This document shows, piece by piece, positions 24,940 through 34,950 of a stretch of 64,000 nucleotides of DNA (position 1 is the first letter of the stretch; every line of letters starts with the position of its first letter). Source of the stretch: Actinomycetota bacterium. GTDB taxonomy: Bacteria; Actinomycetota; Actinomycetes; S36-B12; UBA10799. Under the pieces are notes generated by a model, which searched no databases, had not been told where the DNA came from, and saw only the letters and a list, made by a program, of their open reading frames with translations. The stretch covers positions 1-64,000 of the forward strand of contig JACJWR010000003.1 of the NCBI GenBank assembly GCA_020637055.1, given 5' to 3'. The translations under genes and the position numbers were made by a program.

Positions 24940-26076
24940 GTGGCGATCGACGACGCCGTTCTGCTCGACCCCGAGCGGCTGATTTCTGAAGGAGGGTCGG
25001 TCCTCGCCGCCACCGCCTCGGCCGGTGCCGAACTCCGCACCGGGGTGGCCGAGACGGACCTCGACGCCGTGGCCGCACTGGCTGCGGCCGGCCGACCCCG
25101 GGCGCTGGTGGTCATGGGAGCAGGTGGCTCCAGTGCCGCCGGCGAGGTGCTGGCGGCCTGCGCGGGCCGCGGATCGTCCGTGCCGATCGTCACCACGGCC
25201 GGCCCCGGACTGCCCGGATGGGTCGGACCGCTGGATCTCGTGGTTGCCGTGTCCGCCTCCGGCGCCTCGCCGGAGACGCTGGCGGTCGTCGCCGAAGCCG
25301 GGAGGCGGGGATGCAGCATCGTCGGCATCTCGGGCAGCGGCGCCGACGCCCTGCAGACCGCCGTAGCCCACGCCCGCGGCCTGGCGCTGCAGGTGGGCCG
25401 GTTGCCGCAGCCGCGCCGGGCACGCACCCTCACCTGGCGCCTCGCAGCGCCGCTCCTGCTCATCGGTCAGGCGCTGGGCATCGTCGAAGGCGGTTCCGGA
25501 ATTCTCGACGCGGTGGCCGACGAACTCGACGTGGTGACGCTGCAATGCGGCCCCGGGGTCGAACTCGGGGAGAACCCGGCGAAGGATCTCGCTCTCGCCG
25601 CGGCCCAGGGCTACCCGATGGTGTGGGGGACTCCGGGCGTTCCGGCCGTCGCGGCCCGCCGGGCGAGCAGGCAACTCGCGGAGAACGCCGGTCTGCCGTC
25701 GTCCAGCGGAGCCTTCCCGGAGATCGCACGCACACATGCCCGCGTTCTCGCCGGCCCGTGGGGTCACCCGGACGACGACATCTTCCGGGACCGGGTCAGT
25801 GAACCGGAGCCCTCGGCCCGTCCCCATCTGGTGCTCCTCAGCGACGACGAGAGCGACGCCTTGAGCACCGAACTTCTCCTCGCCACCGAATCGGTGGCCG
25901 CATCAGCTGGTCTGTGGGTGCAGCGGATCGACGGTGGATCGGGCCATCCGCTGGCGCGGTTCGGTCGGCTGACCCAGCCACTGGACCTCGCCAGCGTGTA
26001 CGCTGCGGCGCTGGTCGGCGCGGATCCCGCGGGTAGTGCGGCCGGATTGCATCCAGCGCTCGGAACGGGAAGGTAG
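24940..26076 (+). CDS. SIS-domain phosphosugar isomerase (phosphoglucose/phosphomannose isomerase-like)
   Basis: 378 residues with two SIS folds. The first carries VVMGAGGSSAAGEVLAA and VSASGASPETLAVV, which bind the sugar phosphate. It resembles bifunctional phosphoglucose/phosphomannose isomerases and the actinobacterial protein next to manA (Rv3256c). The GTG start directly abuts the stop of the Trm112-like gene. Activity on mannose-6-P or fructose-6-P is plausible but not shown. Confidence 0.8.
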   Translation: MAIDDAVLLDPERLISEGGSVLAATASAGAELRTGVAETDLDAVAALAAAGRPRALVVMGAGGSSAAGEVLAACAGRGSSVPIVTTAGPGLPGWVGPLDLVVAVSASGASPETLAVVAEAGRRGCSIVGISGSGADALQTAVAHARGLALQVGRLPQPRRARTLTWRLAAPLLLIGQALGIVEGGSGILDAVADELDVVTLQCGPGVELGENPAKDLALAAAQGYPMVWGTPGVPAVAARRASRQLAENAGLPSSSGAFPEIARTHARVLAGPWGHPDDDIFRDRVSEPEPSARPHLVLLSDDESDALSTELLLATESVAASAGLWVQRIDGGSGHPLARFGRLTQPLDLASVYAAALVGADPAGSAAGLHPALGTGR

Positions 26077-26082
26077 GCTCCG

Positions 26083-27177
26083 TTGTTCGTCATCAGTGGC
26101 CACTTGCAGCCCTACGCCTGGGGGCGCGACGGCGGCCTCAACCCGTGGTTGAGTTCCCCGACCGGCGGACCACAGGCCGAACTCTGGTTCGGCGCCCACC
26201 CCAACGGACCGTCGCCGCTCGTCGGGCGCCCCGGGACGCTCGCCGATGTGGCGGCACCGGGCGATGTGCCGCTGCTGGTCAAGTTGTTGGCGGCGGGTCG
26301 GCCGTTGTCCATCCAGATCCACCCAGATGCCGAACTCGCCCAGCAACTGTGGGCGGCTGGCTCCGAACTGGTGGCCGACGACGGCGAGAAGGTCGAGTTG
26401 CTGCTGGCTCTTGAACCCTTCTCGATCTTCGCCGGCTGGCGGGATGAACAGCAGGCCGCCGCACTGCTGCGGGCCACGGACCCCTCGCTGGAGCCGGCGG
26501 CCCAAGCCGTCGAATTCGACGATGTGGGCGCCGCCGTGCGGTTCCTGCTCGCCAGCAGTTCGGCGGAGGTCGCCCGCCTCACCCCGGCGCTGCTCGCGGC
26601 CTTGGCGAGTGAGGGCATCGACGATGAGCAGATCCACTCGTTCGCGCTTGCCGCCGAGTCCTTCCCCGGCGACGCCGGGCTGCTCGTGCTGCTGCTCATG
26701 GACCATCACGAGTTGACGTCGCACTCGGCGGTCTATATGCCGGCGGGCGGGGTGCATGCGTACGCCCAGGGGTTCGGGGTTGAGGTGATGACCGCCTCGG
26801 ATAACGTCCTGCGGCTCGGCCTGACACCGAAGCCGCTGGCCGTCGAGCAAGCGCTGCAGGCGGTCAACCCGAACGGCGATCCGCACTTCATCGGCGGCGA
26901 GATCTACACCGCGCACGGACGCCCGACCGTCACCGAATACCGGCCGCACCACGCCCCGTTCGCGGTCGACCTGGTCCACGACACTGAGTTCGCCTCGCCG
27001 CAGGGTCAGTATCGGTGTGTGGTGGCGGTGCGTGGACAGACTCTGGTGCGCTGTGGCGGCGACGAGCGGGAGTTGGCGCAGGGCCAGGCATGCGCGGTGC
27101 TGGCCGAGGAGGATGAGATCCACATCGGCACCGGCGGGATGGCAGTCGTCGTCGAGGCACGGGAGTACCGGCGATGA
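26083..27177 (+). CDS. manA: Mannose-6-phosphate isomerase, class I
   Basis: 364 residues of the class I cupin-type isomerase. HLQPYAWG, AELWFGAHPNGPS, the zinc-binding SIQIHPDAELA and the VHAYAQGFGVEVM stretch are all present. It converts fructose-6-P to mannose-6-P, upstream of the phosphomannomutase. The start is the TTG at 26083, which matches where the family begins; no ATG or GTG is available nearby, and GGAAGG lies about 8 nt before it. The end overlaps the next gene as ATGA. Confidence 0.93.
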   Translation: MFVISGHLQPYAWGRDGGLNPWLSSPTGGPQAELWFGAHPNGPSPLVGRPGTLADVAAPGDVPLLVKLLAAGRPLSIQIHPDAELAQQLWAAGSELVADDGEKVELLLALEPFSIFAGWRDEQQAAALLRATDPSLEPAAQAVEFDDVGAAVRFLLASSSAEVARLTPALLAALASEGIDDEQIHSFALAAESFPGDAGLLVLLLMDHHELTSHSAVYMPAGGVHAYAQGFGVEVMTASDNVLRLGLTPKPLAVEQALQAVNPNGDPHFIGGEIYTAHGRPTVTEYRPHHAPFAVDLVHDTEFASPQGQYRCVVAVRGQTLVRCGGDERELAQGQACAVLAEEDEIHIGTGGMAVVVEAREYRR

Positions 27178-28121
27178 GCACCGAGGGGGGAGTCAAGGCG
27201 GTCCTGGCGGCGCTGGCTGCGAATCTCGGCATCGCCGCGGCCAAATTCGTGGCGTTCGCGATCACCGGCTCGTCGTCGATGTTGAGCGAGGGCATCCACT
27301 CGTTGGCGGACTCGGGCAACCAGGTGCTGCTGCTCGTGGGTGGCAAACGGGCCAAGCGGGGAGTCAGCGAACACTTCCAATTCGGCTACTCCCGGGTTCG
27401 TTACGTGTACGCCTTCGTGGTGGCGATCGTGCTGTTCACCGTCGGCGGCCTCTATTCGCTGTTCGAGGGCTTCCACAAACTCGAAGGAGGGGAGGAACTG
27501 ACCAACCTCCCGGTGGCGCTCGGGGTGTTGGTACTGGCGATCCTGTTGGAGGGCTTCTCGTTCCGCACCGCACTTAAGGAGTCCAAGAAGGCCCGCGGAG
27601 ATCGATCGATCTTCGCCTTCGTCCGCAGGGTGCGCCAACCGGAGCTCCCCGTGGTGCTGATGGAGGACTTCGGTGCGCTCATCGGCCTGGTCTTCGCGCT
27701 CTTCGGCGTCGGAATGGCCGCACTCACCGGCGACAGTCGCTGGGACGCATTAGGTGCGATGGCGGTCGGCTCCCTGCTGGTGGTGATCGCGGTCTTCCTG
27801 GCGCTGGAGATGTCGGCCATGCTGGTCGGGGAGTCGGCGCTGCCGGAGCAGCAGCAGGCGATTCGCGACGCGCTGGACGCCGCACCCTTGGTGCAGCGGG
27901 TGATCCACTTGCGGACCCTGCACACCGGCCCGGACGAGCTGCTGGTGGCAGCCAAGATCGGCATCGCCGATTCCGACACCGGGGCGGCGATCGCCCGCGG
28001 TATCGACGAGGCCGAGATTGCGATTCGTACGGCGGTTCCCACAGCCAAGTACATCTTCATCGAACCGGACCTCTACCGGTCGGCGTCGGCCGGGTCCGAA
28101 CCAAACGAGGACGCGGAATAG
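27174..28121 (+). CDS. Cation diffusion facilitator (CDF) family transporter
   Basis: 315 residues. Six membrane segments carry the CDF pattern SMLSEGIHSLADSGNQ in TM2 and the partner site VVLMEDFGALIG in TM5, followed by a C-terminal cytosolic domain of about 90 residues. The metal site in TM2 reads S-E-x-x-H-S-x-x-D, a variant found in CDF members close to ZnT9 rather than classical zinc exporters. Translation is coupled to manA. The metal transported is not clear. Confidence 0.82.
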   Translation: MSTEGGVKAVLAALAANLGIAAAKFVAFAITGSSSMLSEGIHSLADSGNQVLLLVGGKRAKRGVSEHFQFGYSRVRYVYAFVVAIVLFTVGGLYSLFEGFHKLEGGEELTNLPVALGVLVLAILLEGFSFRTALKESKKARGDRSIFAFVRRVRQPELPVVLMEDFGALIGLVFALFGVGMAALTGDSRWDALGAMAVGSLLVVIAVFLALEMSAMLVGESALPEQQQAIRDALDAAPLVQRVIHLRTLHTGPDELLVAAKIGIADSDTGAAIARGIDEAEIAIRTAVPTAKYIFIEPDLYRSASAGSEPNEDAE

Positions 28122-28262
28122 GGACGTGCCCACCCGGTCGGGCGCAACGCCGGGCCGGGGCGGGAAGTTGTGTTGCTGGCCAAGCGTGCGAAAATGGGAC
28201 CTCCCGGCACGGAAGCCTCCAGCCCGCGGATTCATCGCACACCAATCCAACGGGAGTACTAC

Positions 28263-29690
<1,428 letters not shown>

Positions 29691-29709
29691 GCAAGAGGTC
29701 GACACACAC

Positions 29710-30654
29710 ATGCCAACGCCGCCCCCATCCGATGACGGGGGCGGCGTTGTGCCCTCTGACAATCCCTACCTACCGCCCCCGCCACCACCCGTGGCGCCGG
29801 CCATCCCGCCTCCGCCACCGCCCGTAGCGCCCTCCGCCGGGCCGCAGAATTCGCCGGGATACCCGCCCTATCCGGCGCCCGGTTATCAGCCGCCACCAGT
29901 TGCCGTGACGAGCCCGCTGCTCTACCCCAATGCGCCGGTCACTCTGGAGTCCGCCGTCGCTGCCGGTCGGCCCGTGCGCGCTGCCTGGTGGGGGGTGCCC
30001 GACTTCCTCATCGCCTTCGGCCTGTGGATCCTGTTCAGCGTGGTCGCGGCGGTCATCGGGCTGGCCCTCTTCGGCGACACCGAGTTGACCGGCGGGCCCT
30101 CCCTGATGATCGGCCTGACGTTGCCGTGGATCGGCATGGCCGGCTGGCCGTTGCTGGTCGCCTGGTGGAAGGGCAACGGCCCGGTGATCGACTTCGGCCT
30201 GACCTTCCGCGCCAGCGACCTGCTGTGGGGGCTCGTCTACGGCCTCGCGGCGCTCTTCGCCGCCGCCATCATCGCCGCCATCACCACTGCGCTGGCGGGC
30301 GACTTCGACTCCGCCGCCGGGGAACTGGCGGACTCGCTGGACTCGTTCCTGTTGCTGGTGCTGTTCGGCATCGCGGTTGGCATCGGTGCCCCGATCGTCG
30401 AGGAGTTGGCGTTCCGGGGGCTGCTCTTCGGGGCCCTCGCGAAGCGGGGGATGGCCACCTGGCTGGTCATCGTGCTCTCCGCACTGGCGTTCTCGCTGAT
30501 CCACTTCGAGCCGATCCGGATCCCGCTGCTGCTGAGTACCGGCCTGATCCTGGGTGTTGCCCGCTGGCACCGCCGAAGCACCACGGTGCCGATCCTCGCG
30601 CACATGGTGAACAACCTGCCGGCGGCCCTGGTGCTGGTGTTCGTCGGGCCATGA
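29710..30654 (+). CDS. CPBP-family intramembrane metalloprotease
   Basis: 314 residues from the ATG at 29710. About 70 proline-rich residues precede a membrane domain with the CPBP (Abi/Rce1) motif EELAFRG, followed by a FSLIHFEP and a HMVNN segment that supply the remaining metal ligands. The family includes CAAX-like proteases and bacteriocin-immunity proteins; the target here is unknown. A strong hairpin covers the first codons, so the GTG at 29749 may be the true start. Confidence 0.78.
   Translation: MPTPPPSDDGGGVVPSDNPYLPPPPPPVAPAIPPPPPPVAPSAGPQNSPGYPPYPAPGYQPPPVAVTSPLLYPNAPVTLESAVAAGRPVRAAWWGVPDFLIAFGLWILFSVVAAVIGLALFGDTELTGGPSLMIGLTLPWIGMAGWPLLVAWWKGNGPVIDFGLTFRASDLLWGLVYGLAALFAAAIIAAITTALAGDFDSAAGELADSLDSFLLLVLFGIAVGIGAPIVEELAFRGLLFGALAKRGMATWLVIVLSALAFSLIHFEPIRIPLLLSTGLILGVARWHRRSTTVPILAHMVNNLPAALVLVFVGP
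29714..29749. terminator. Hairpin at the ahcY / CPBP junction
   Basis: A perfect 13-bp GC-rich stem (29714-29726 with 29737-29749) and 10-nt loop lie 24 nt after the ahcY stop. It covers the first codons of the next gene if that gene starts at 29710. This is either the ahcY terminator or a fold that limits translation. Confidence 0.6.
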
Positions 30655-30673
30655 TGGCACTGGCCGGTGGCAA

Positions 30674-31750
30674 CTAGTCCCGGCGATCGGCGGCGGCCTG
30701 GAGCACCGGGGCGAGGTTCTCGGTGCGGATCCTGCGGTCGATGTAGACCAGTGCGGTGACGCCGGCGACGAAAGGCAGAGCCACCAGGGTTGTGATCATT
30801 CCGGCGATCGCCAGGCCGAACACGCTCCACGTGGTGATCTCGCCACCGGCGCCGCCCAAGAGCGTGAAGGGTGATGCGGCGATGCTGCCGACCGCCTGAG
30901 CGACGATCGAGCCGAGCAGCACGATGCCCAAGGTCCGCCAGAAGGCCCCCTTGACCAGCCGCCAGGAACGCTTCATGGCGACTATGGGATTGCTGTCCTC
31001 CAGCGCGACGACGGGAGTGGTGAGGATGAGGCCGAAGGTCACCCACAGTCCCAGGACCACCGCCGCGATGGCGCCGAAGAAGAGCAGCACCCCCCCGAGT
31101 TCGAGCATGCCGCCCGACAGCACGGCGACGCCCGGTGCGAGCGGCACGATCACGACCAGTGCAACGGCGAGGCCCACCAGGATGGTGGCCCCGATCAGGC
31201 GTAACAATTGCGGGCGCACCAATTCCCAGGCCTCCGCGATCGAGGTGGACCGGCCGACCACCGCCCGACCCATGACGTGGGTGAGCATGCCGGTGCCGAA
31301 GATCTGCAGCACCCCGGCGACGGCGCTGGTGACGACGGCGACGGTGACCACGGTGACCACCGCCCCGACGAGTTGTTCCGGCTCCAATTGGGAGGGGTCT
31401 TCGGTGGGTATCGCCGCCAGTTCGGACGAGGTTGTGGCCACCAGGATCAGTTGGACGAACGCGGCCACCACCCCCACCATCGCGGCCACCGCGATGACAG
31501 TGCGGGGTTCCCGCCGCACGTAGTCGATGGCACCGGCCATGATCTCCCCGACCCCCAGCGGTCGCAGCGGGATGACACCGGGTTTCGGCGCCGGCGGTGG
31601 CGGCGACCAGGCCGACCCGGAGCCGCCGGCCGCCCGACCCGAGTCGGCCGCCGATCCCCAACCGTCGGCGTCGGAGGAACCACCGGCCCGGTAGGGCGGC
31701 GGTTGGTCGTCCGACCATCCCGGCGGTGGCGCTTGCGGATCGTCGCTCAT
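30674..31750 (-). CDS. Proline-rich multi-spanning membrane protein (unassigned)
   Basis: 358 residues. A 60-residue Pro/Gly/Ser/Asp-rich cytosolic start (with PPPGWSDDQPPPY) is followed by the stretch VIPLRPLGVGEIMAGAIDYVRREPRTV and six membrane segments. The last part resembles glycerophosphodiesterase membrane-domain-like proteins of actinobacteria. I cannot assign a function. It is convergent with the CPBP gene and divergent from mtrA. Confidence 0.6.
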   Translation of the reverse strand: MSDDPQAPPPGWSDDQPPPYRAGGSSDADGWGSAADSGRAAGGSGSAWSPPPPAPKPGVIPLRPLGVGEIMAGAIDYVRREPRTVIAVAAMVGVVAAFVQLILVATTSSELAAIPTEDPSQLEPEQLVGAVVTVVTVAVVTSAVAGVLQIFGTGMLTHVMGRAVVGRSTSIAEAWELVRPQLLRLIGATILVGLAVALVVIVPLAPGVAVLSGGMLELGGVLLFFGAIAAVVLGLWVTFGLILTTPVVALEDSNPIVAMKRSWRLVKGAFWRTLGIVLLGSIVAQAVGSIAASPFTLLGGAGGEITTWSVFGLAIAGMITTLVALPFVAGVTALVYIDRRIRTENLAPVLQAAADRRD

Positions 31751-31824
31751 GGTCCTCCGTCACAGGTGCGATGAAGTCACCATGGTGTCATGCCGGGGAA
31801 GCCCGGGGATGGCACCATGGCCCC

Positions 31825-32502
31825 ATGACGGGAGAGAAGATCCTGGTCGTCGACGACGACACCGCGTTGTCGGAGATGCTGGGTCTCTCGCTGCGCCGCT
31901 GGGGGTATCTGACCGCACACTGCGCGCGCGGTGACTCGGCATATGCGGCCTTCCGCCGGGAGTCGCCGGACCTCGTGCTGCTCGACCTCATGCTGCCCGG
32001 TTTGAGCGGAATCACGGTGTGCAACCAGATCCGGGCCGAGAGCGCGGTGCCGATCATCATGCTCACCGCGAAAGGTGACACCTCCGACGTCGTGCACGGG
32101 CTGGAGATGGGAGCCGACGACTACATCGTCAAGCCGTTCAAGGTGGCCGAACTCGTGGCCCGGGTGCGGGCACAACTGCGCCCGCGCACCGTGGAAGCGG
32201 TGGAGCGGCTGCAACTCGGCGATCTCACCATCGACGTCTCCGCCCACCAGGTCATGCGCAACGGCGACACCATCGGACTGACTCCGCTGGAGTTCGACCT
32301 GCTGGTGCTGCTCGCCCGACGACCCTGGCGGGCGTTCACCAGGGAGGAACTGCTCTCCGAAGTGTGGGGCTACCAGCACACCACCGACACCCGATTGGTG
32401 AACGTGCACGTGCAGCGCCTGCGGTCGAAGGTGGAACCGGATCCGGAATCGCCCACGTTGGTGCTCACCGTCCGGGGTGTGGGGTATCGGGCCGGTGGCT
32501 AG
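31825..32502 (+). CDS. mtrA: OmpR-family response regulator MtrA
   Basis: 225 residues. The receiver domain has phospho-accepting Asp54 in LVLLDLMLPG, followed by the conserved Lys in VKPF, and the C-terminal winged helix ends RLRSKVEPDPESPTLVLTVRGVGYRAG. The sequence is close to MtrA, which controls cell-wall and division genes in actinobacteria. CACCAT ends 6 nt before the ATG and no ribosome site is seen, so a leaderless message is likely. The stop overlaps the start of the histidine kinase. Confidence 0.93.
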   Translation: MTGEKILVVDDDTALSEMLGLSLRRWGYLTAHCARGDSAYAAFRRESPDLVLLDLMLPGLSGITVCNQIRAESAVPIIMLTAKGDTSDVVHGLEMGADDYIVKPFKVAELVARVRAQLRPRTVEAVERLQLGDLTIDVSAHQVMRNGDTIGLTPLEFDLLVLLARRPWRAFTREELLSEVWGYQHTTDTRLVNVHVQRLRSKVEPDPESPTLVLTVRGVGYRAGG

Positions 32503-33277
32503 TTCGGAGGCGTCTTTCGTCGCCAGTGTGTCCCACGAACTGCGAACGCCGTTGACGACCATCCAGATGGCCGCCGAGGTGCTCTTCGAATCACGGGCCG
32601 AATTCCCCCCGGACGCACAGCGAGCCGCCGAGTTGCTGGTCACCGAGGTGGAGCGCTTCGAGTTGCTGCTGGCCGATCTGTTGGAGATGTCGAAATTCGA
32701 CGCCGGCGACGCTCGGCTGGTCACCGAGGACATCGAGATGGGCGCCCTCGTTGCGAAGGTGGTCGCCGACCTCGAGCCGGCCGCCGCGGTGATCGACTCC
32801 GAGGTCCAGGTGCGCCCGCCGTCGGAGCCGATCGTGGTGGAAGTCGATCGGGTGCGCATCGAACGGGTGCTGCGCAACCTCATCGTCAACGCGGCTACCC
32901 ACGGCGGCGGCCAGGTGACCGTGGTGGTCAGGTGCACGGACGGGGAGACCCCGCTGTCCGGTCTGGGGGTGGGACCGGGCCGAGTCCCCCCGGCCGGCCC
33001 CGGGGTGCTGGTGGAGGTGGTCGACTCCGGCCCGGGGTTGCCGGAGGACGCCCAACAGGTGTTCGAGAGGTTCTGGCGTGCTGATCCGTCGAGGGCTCGG
33101 GACACGGGTGGGACCGGATTGGGTCTGGCGATCGCTGCGGAGGACGTTGCGCTGCACCACGGTCTCCTGCGGGCGGAATCGAATCCGCGCCGGGGGAGCA
33201 CCTTCCGGGTGTGGTTGCCGCGTAGTCCGGGCGGGTCGTCCACAGATTCGAGCACGACCGTCCAACCCGGCCCCTAG
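32495..33277 (+). CDS. Sensorless histidine kinase, MtrB-like catalytic core only
   Basis: Only 260 residues, whereas MtrB has about 560. HisKA begins almost at once: the phospho-accepting His is residue 14 (SHELRTPL). The N-box (LRNLIVNAATHG), G1 (VDSGPGLP), F-box (FERFW) and G2 (GGTGLGLAI) are intact, so the kinase should be active. There is no membrane segment, sensor or HAMP domain, and no room for one: the gene overlaps mtrA by 8 nt, and the only earlier in-frame start (GTG 32477) adds six residues. The HisKA stretch TPLTTIQMAAEVLFES resembles MtrB. lpqB, which normally follows mtrB, is also absent. Confidence 0.88.
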   Translation: MASSEASFVASVSHELRTPLTTIQMAAEVLFESRAEFPPDAQRAAELLVTEVERFELLLADLLEMSKFDAGDARLVTEDIEMGALVAKVVADLEPAAAVIDSEVQVRPPSEPIVVEVDRVRIERVLRNLIVNAATHGGGQVTVVVRCTDGETPLSGLGVGPGRVPPAGPGVLVEVVDSGPGLPEDAQQVFERFWRADPSRARDTGGTGLGLAIAAEDVALHHGLLRAESNPRRGSTFRVWLPRSPGGSSTDSSTTVQPGP

Positions 33278-33295
33278 CCTCGCCAGACTGGGGCG

Positions 33296-33961
33296 ATGCG
33301 CCAGGGCATGTGGTGGGACCTGCTGCTGCCGCGACGGTGCCACGGCTGCGGACGCCCGGGTGAGCTTCTGTGTCGCGGCTGCGTGGCCGTAGCGGGTGGT
33401 GGACGACCGCAGTTGTACGAGCCGCCGGTCGGCGCCCCAAGGCTCTTCGCCGCCGGCGGCGACCATTCCGGGGTTTTGCGCGCCGCCCTGCTCGTGCACA
33501 AGAGTCGGCACCACGAGGACACCTGCCGGGCGCTGGCCGGTCTGCTCGGTCGGGCGTTGGCGGTGGTGGCCGCGGTGCTTCGAGCGCAAGGCCGCTGGCG
33601 GGAGCCGGTCTGCGTGGTGCCGCTTCCTCCGAGCAAGCGGCGCCCCGCTCGCTTCCCGGTGGTGGAGTTGCTCCGCCCGTTGGTGGCGGCAATACCGGAC
33701 CTGTGGTTGGCCCGCGTGCTGGTCGCCAAGCGGTCCAGGCCCCAGCAGAAGGGTCTCGACGCCGCGGCACGAGCCCGGAACGTGGAGTCCGCGTTCGCCG
33801 TCCGACGGCGATCCGGACGTGCCCCGGGCACGGTGCTGCTGGTGGACGACGTGGTCACCACCGGGGCGAGTGTGGCCAGTGCGTGCAAGGTGTTGACTGC
33901 GGCGGGCTGGCCCCCTGACGCAGCCATTGCGGTGACGTATGCACGTGTGATGCGCCGCTGA
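33296..33961 (+). CDS. ComF-like phosphoribosyltransferase-fold protein
   Basis: 221 residues. An N-terminal zinc-finger-like CHGCG...CRGC is followed by a PRTase domain with the PRPP loop VLLVDDVVTTGAS. ComF-like proteins act in DNA uptake in Bacillus, but most actinobacterial copies have no shown role. CAGACT ends 6 nt before the ATG. The neighbours (mtrAB upstream, hpf downstream) match the mycobacterial order. Confidence 0.88.
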   Translation: MRQGMWWDLLLPRRCHGCGRPGELLCRGCVAVAGGGRPQLYEPPVGAPRLFAAGGDHSGVLRAALLVHKSRHHEDTCRALAGLLGRALAVVAAVLRAQGRWREPVCVVPLPPSKRRPARFPVVELLRPLVAAIPDLWLARVLVAKRSRPQQKGLDAAARARNVESAFAVRRRSGRAPGTVLLVDDVVTTGASVASACKVLTAAGWPPDAAIAVTYARVMRR

Positions 33962-33974
33962 CCCGTCGGCGCGA

Positions 33975-33980
33975 TAGCGT
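33975..33980 (+). promoter_or_regulatory. -10 element TAGCGT of the structured RNA
   Basis: TAGCGT ends 6 nt before position 33987, where the terminal stem of the RNA begins. This fits a promoter that starts transcription at the first base of the fold. Confidence 0.5.
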
Positions 33981-33986
33981 TAGGGC

Positions 33987-34228
33987 ATGGCATCCGTCCG
34001 GGTCCGTGGTTGCGTCCACGCGCCACCTTCAGGTGGCGGTGGGCAAGCCGATGCCAGCCGCAGGCGAAACGGCCCACGTAAGGCGACGTTTGGTCGTCCG
34101 ATCACGGAGCGGTTTAGAAGTAAGACCTGCACTGCGGATCACCGCCAATCGGTGGCCCGCGGTCGAGGGCTCCAAAGCCCGATGCAGGCGAGTGTGGGGT
34201 CGAAGACCAGGTCGGCCGGGCGGATGCT
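33987..34228 (+). ncRNA. Structured RNA upstream of hpf, probably the raiA-motif RNA
   Basis: The 302-nt gap between comF and hpf holds a clear fold. A closing stem pairs 33990-34001 with 34216-34227. Inside are hairpins 34005-34009/34016-34020, 34021-34027/34032-34038, 34040-34044/34072-34076, 34134-34137/34157-34160, 34140-34144/34150-34154 and 34167-34171/34176-34180, and a helix 34126-34131/34183-34188. Bases 34067-34071 can pair with 34087-34091, which makes a pseudoknot with 34040-34076. The unpaired GGTTTAGAAGTAAG near 34111-34124 looks conserved-RNA-like. Rfam's raiA RNA lies just here (upstream of raiA/hpf, often after comF) in actinobacteria and Firmicutes; the assignment is by position, size and fold. 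Confidence 0.72.
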
Positions 34229-34263
34229 GTTGGCCAGTGCCGTGACCAGCGAGAGGAGTCGTT

Positions 34264-34932
34264 ATGGGCTACAGCGGAGTGCCTGACACCACGGAGGTCG
34301 TCGTGCACGGCCGGCATGTGGATCTGTCGAGCCGCTTTCGGGAACACGTCACCGAGAAACTTGAGCGGGTGGGCAAGTTCGGCGTGCCGATCGCCCGGGT
34401 GGACGTTGAAGTGTCCAAGGAGACCAACCCGCGGTTGGCCGATCGGGCCTTCGAGGTGGAGTTGACCTGTCGCTCGCGCGGCCCGGTGATCCGCGCCGAG
34501 GCCTACTCCACGGATCACTACTCGGCGTTCGACATCGCCTTCGGACGGCTCACCGAGCGCCTCCGCCGCTACGCCGACCGGCACCGCCCGCACCGGGGTG
34601 GCCGCCACTCCCACCGGGGATCGCTGTCCAACGCCCCCTGGCAGGAGATCGAGATCGCCGAGGCGCCGGCCGAGCCGAGCCCGGACGCGGTCGCCGAGGA
34701 GGTCGAGGACACCACGGTGTTCGAATCCGGTCCGGTGGTGGTCCGTGAGAAGACCCACGTGGCCTCCCCGATGACCGTCGAAGAAGCCGTCACCCACATG
34801 GAGCTGGTGGGGCACGACTTCTACCTGTTCCAGGATTCAGATTCCGGCCTGCAGTCGGTGGTCTACCGCAGGCGGGGCTACGACTACGGCTTGATCCGCA
34901 TCGACACCTCCGAGCAGACCGACGCCGACTAG
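34264..34932 (+). CDS. hpf: Ribosome hibernation promoting factor, long form
   Basis: 222 residues. The N-terminal ribosome-binding domain (about 10-110) has EVVVHGRHVDLSSRFREHV. A charged linker is followed by the C-terminal dimerisation domain with MTVEEAVTHMELVGHDFYLFQ and YGLIRI. Long HPF makes 100S ribosome dimers in stationary phase. AGGAG lies 6 nt before the ATG. The structured RNA sits directly upstream. Confidence 0.95.
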   Translation: MGYSGVPDTTEVVVHGRHVDLSSRFREHVTEKLERVGKFGVPIARVDVEVSKETNPRLADRAFEVELTCRSRGPVIRAEAYSTDHYSAFDIAFGRLTERLRRYADRHRPHRGGRHSHRGSLSNAPWQEIEIAEAPAEPSPDAVAEEVEDTTVFESGPVVVREKTHVASPMTVEEAVTHMELVGHDFYLFQDSDSGLQSVVYRRRGYDYGLIRIDTSEQTDAD

Positions 34933-34950
34933 CCGGCGCACCCCGCTGAC

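Noticed and set aside
22239..25463. A 1074-codon open frame antisense to whiB2, manB and the SIS isomerase gene
   Set aside because: It spans several well-supported genes on the other strand and has no recognisable domain.
28122..28262. SAH riboswitch upstream of ahcY
   Set aside because: I could not build the conserved SAH-riboswitch core or a convincing long stem; the region looks like a plain leader.
33987..34286. Short reading frames of 79 to 99 codons between comF and hpf
   Set aside because: Composition is unlike a protein and the region folds into a compact RNA structure with a closing stem and pseudoknot.
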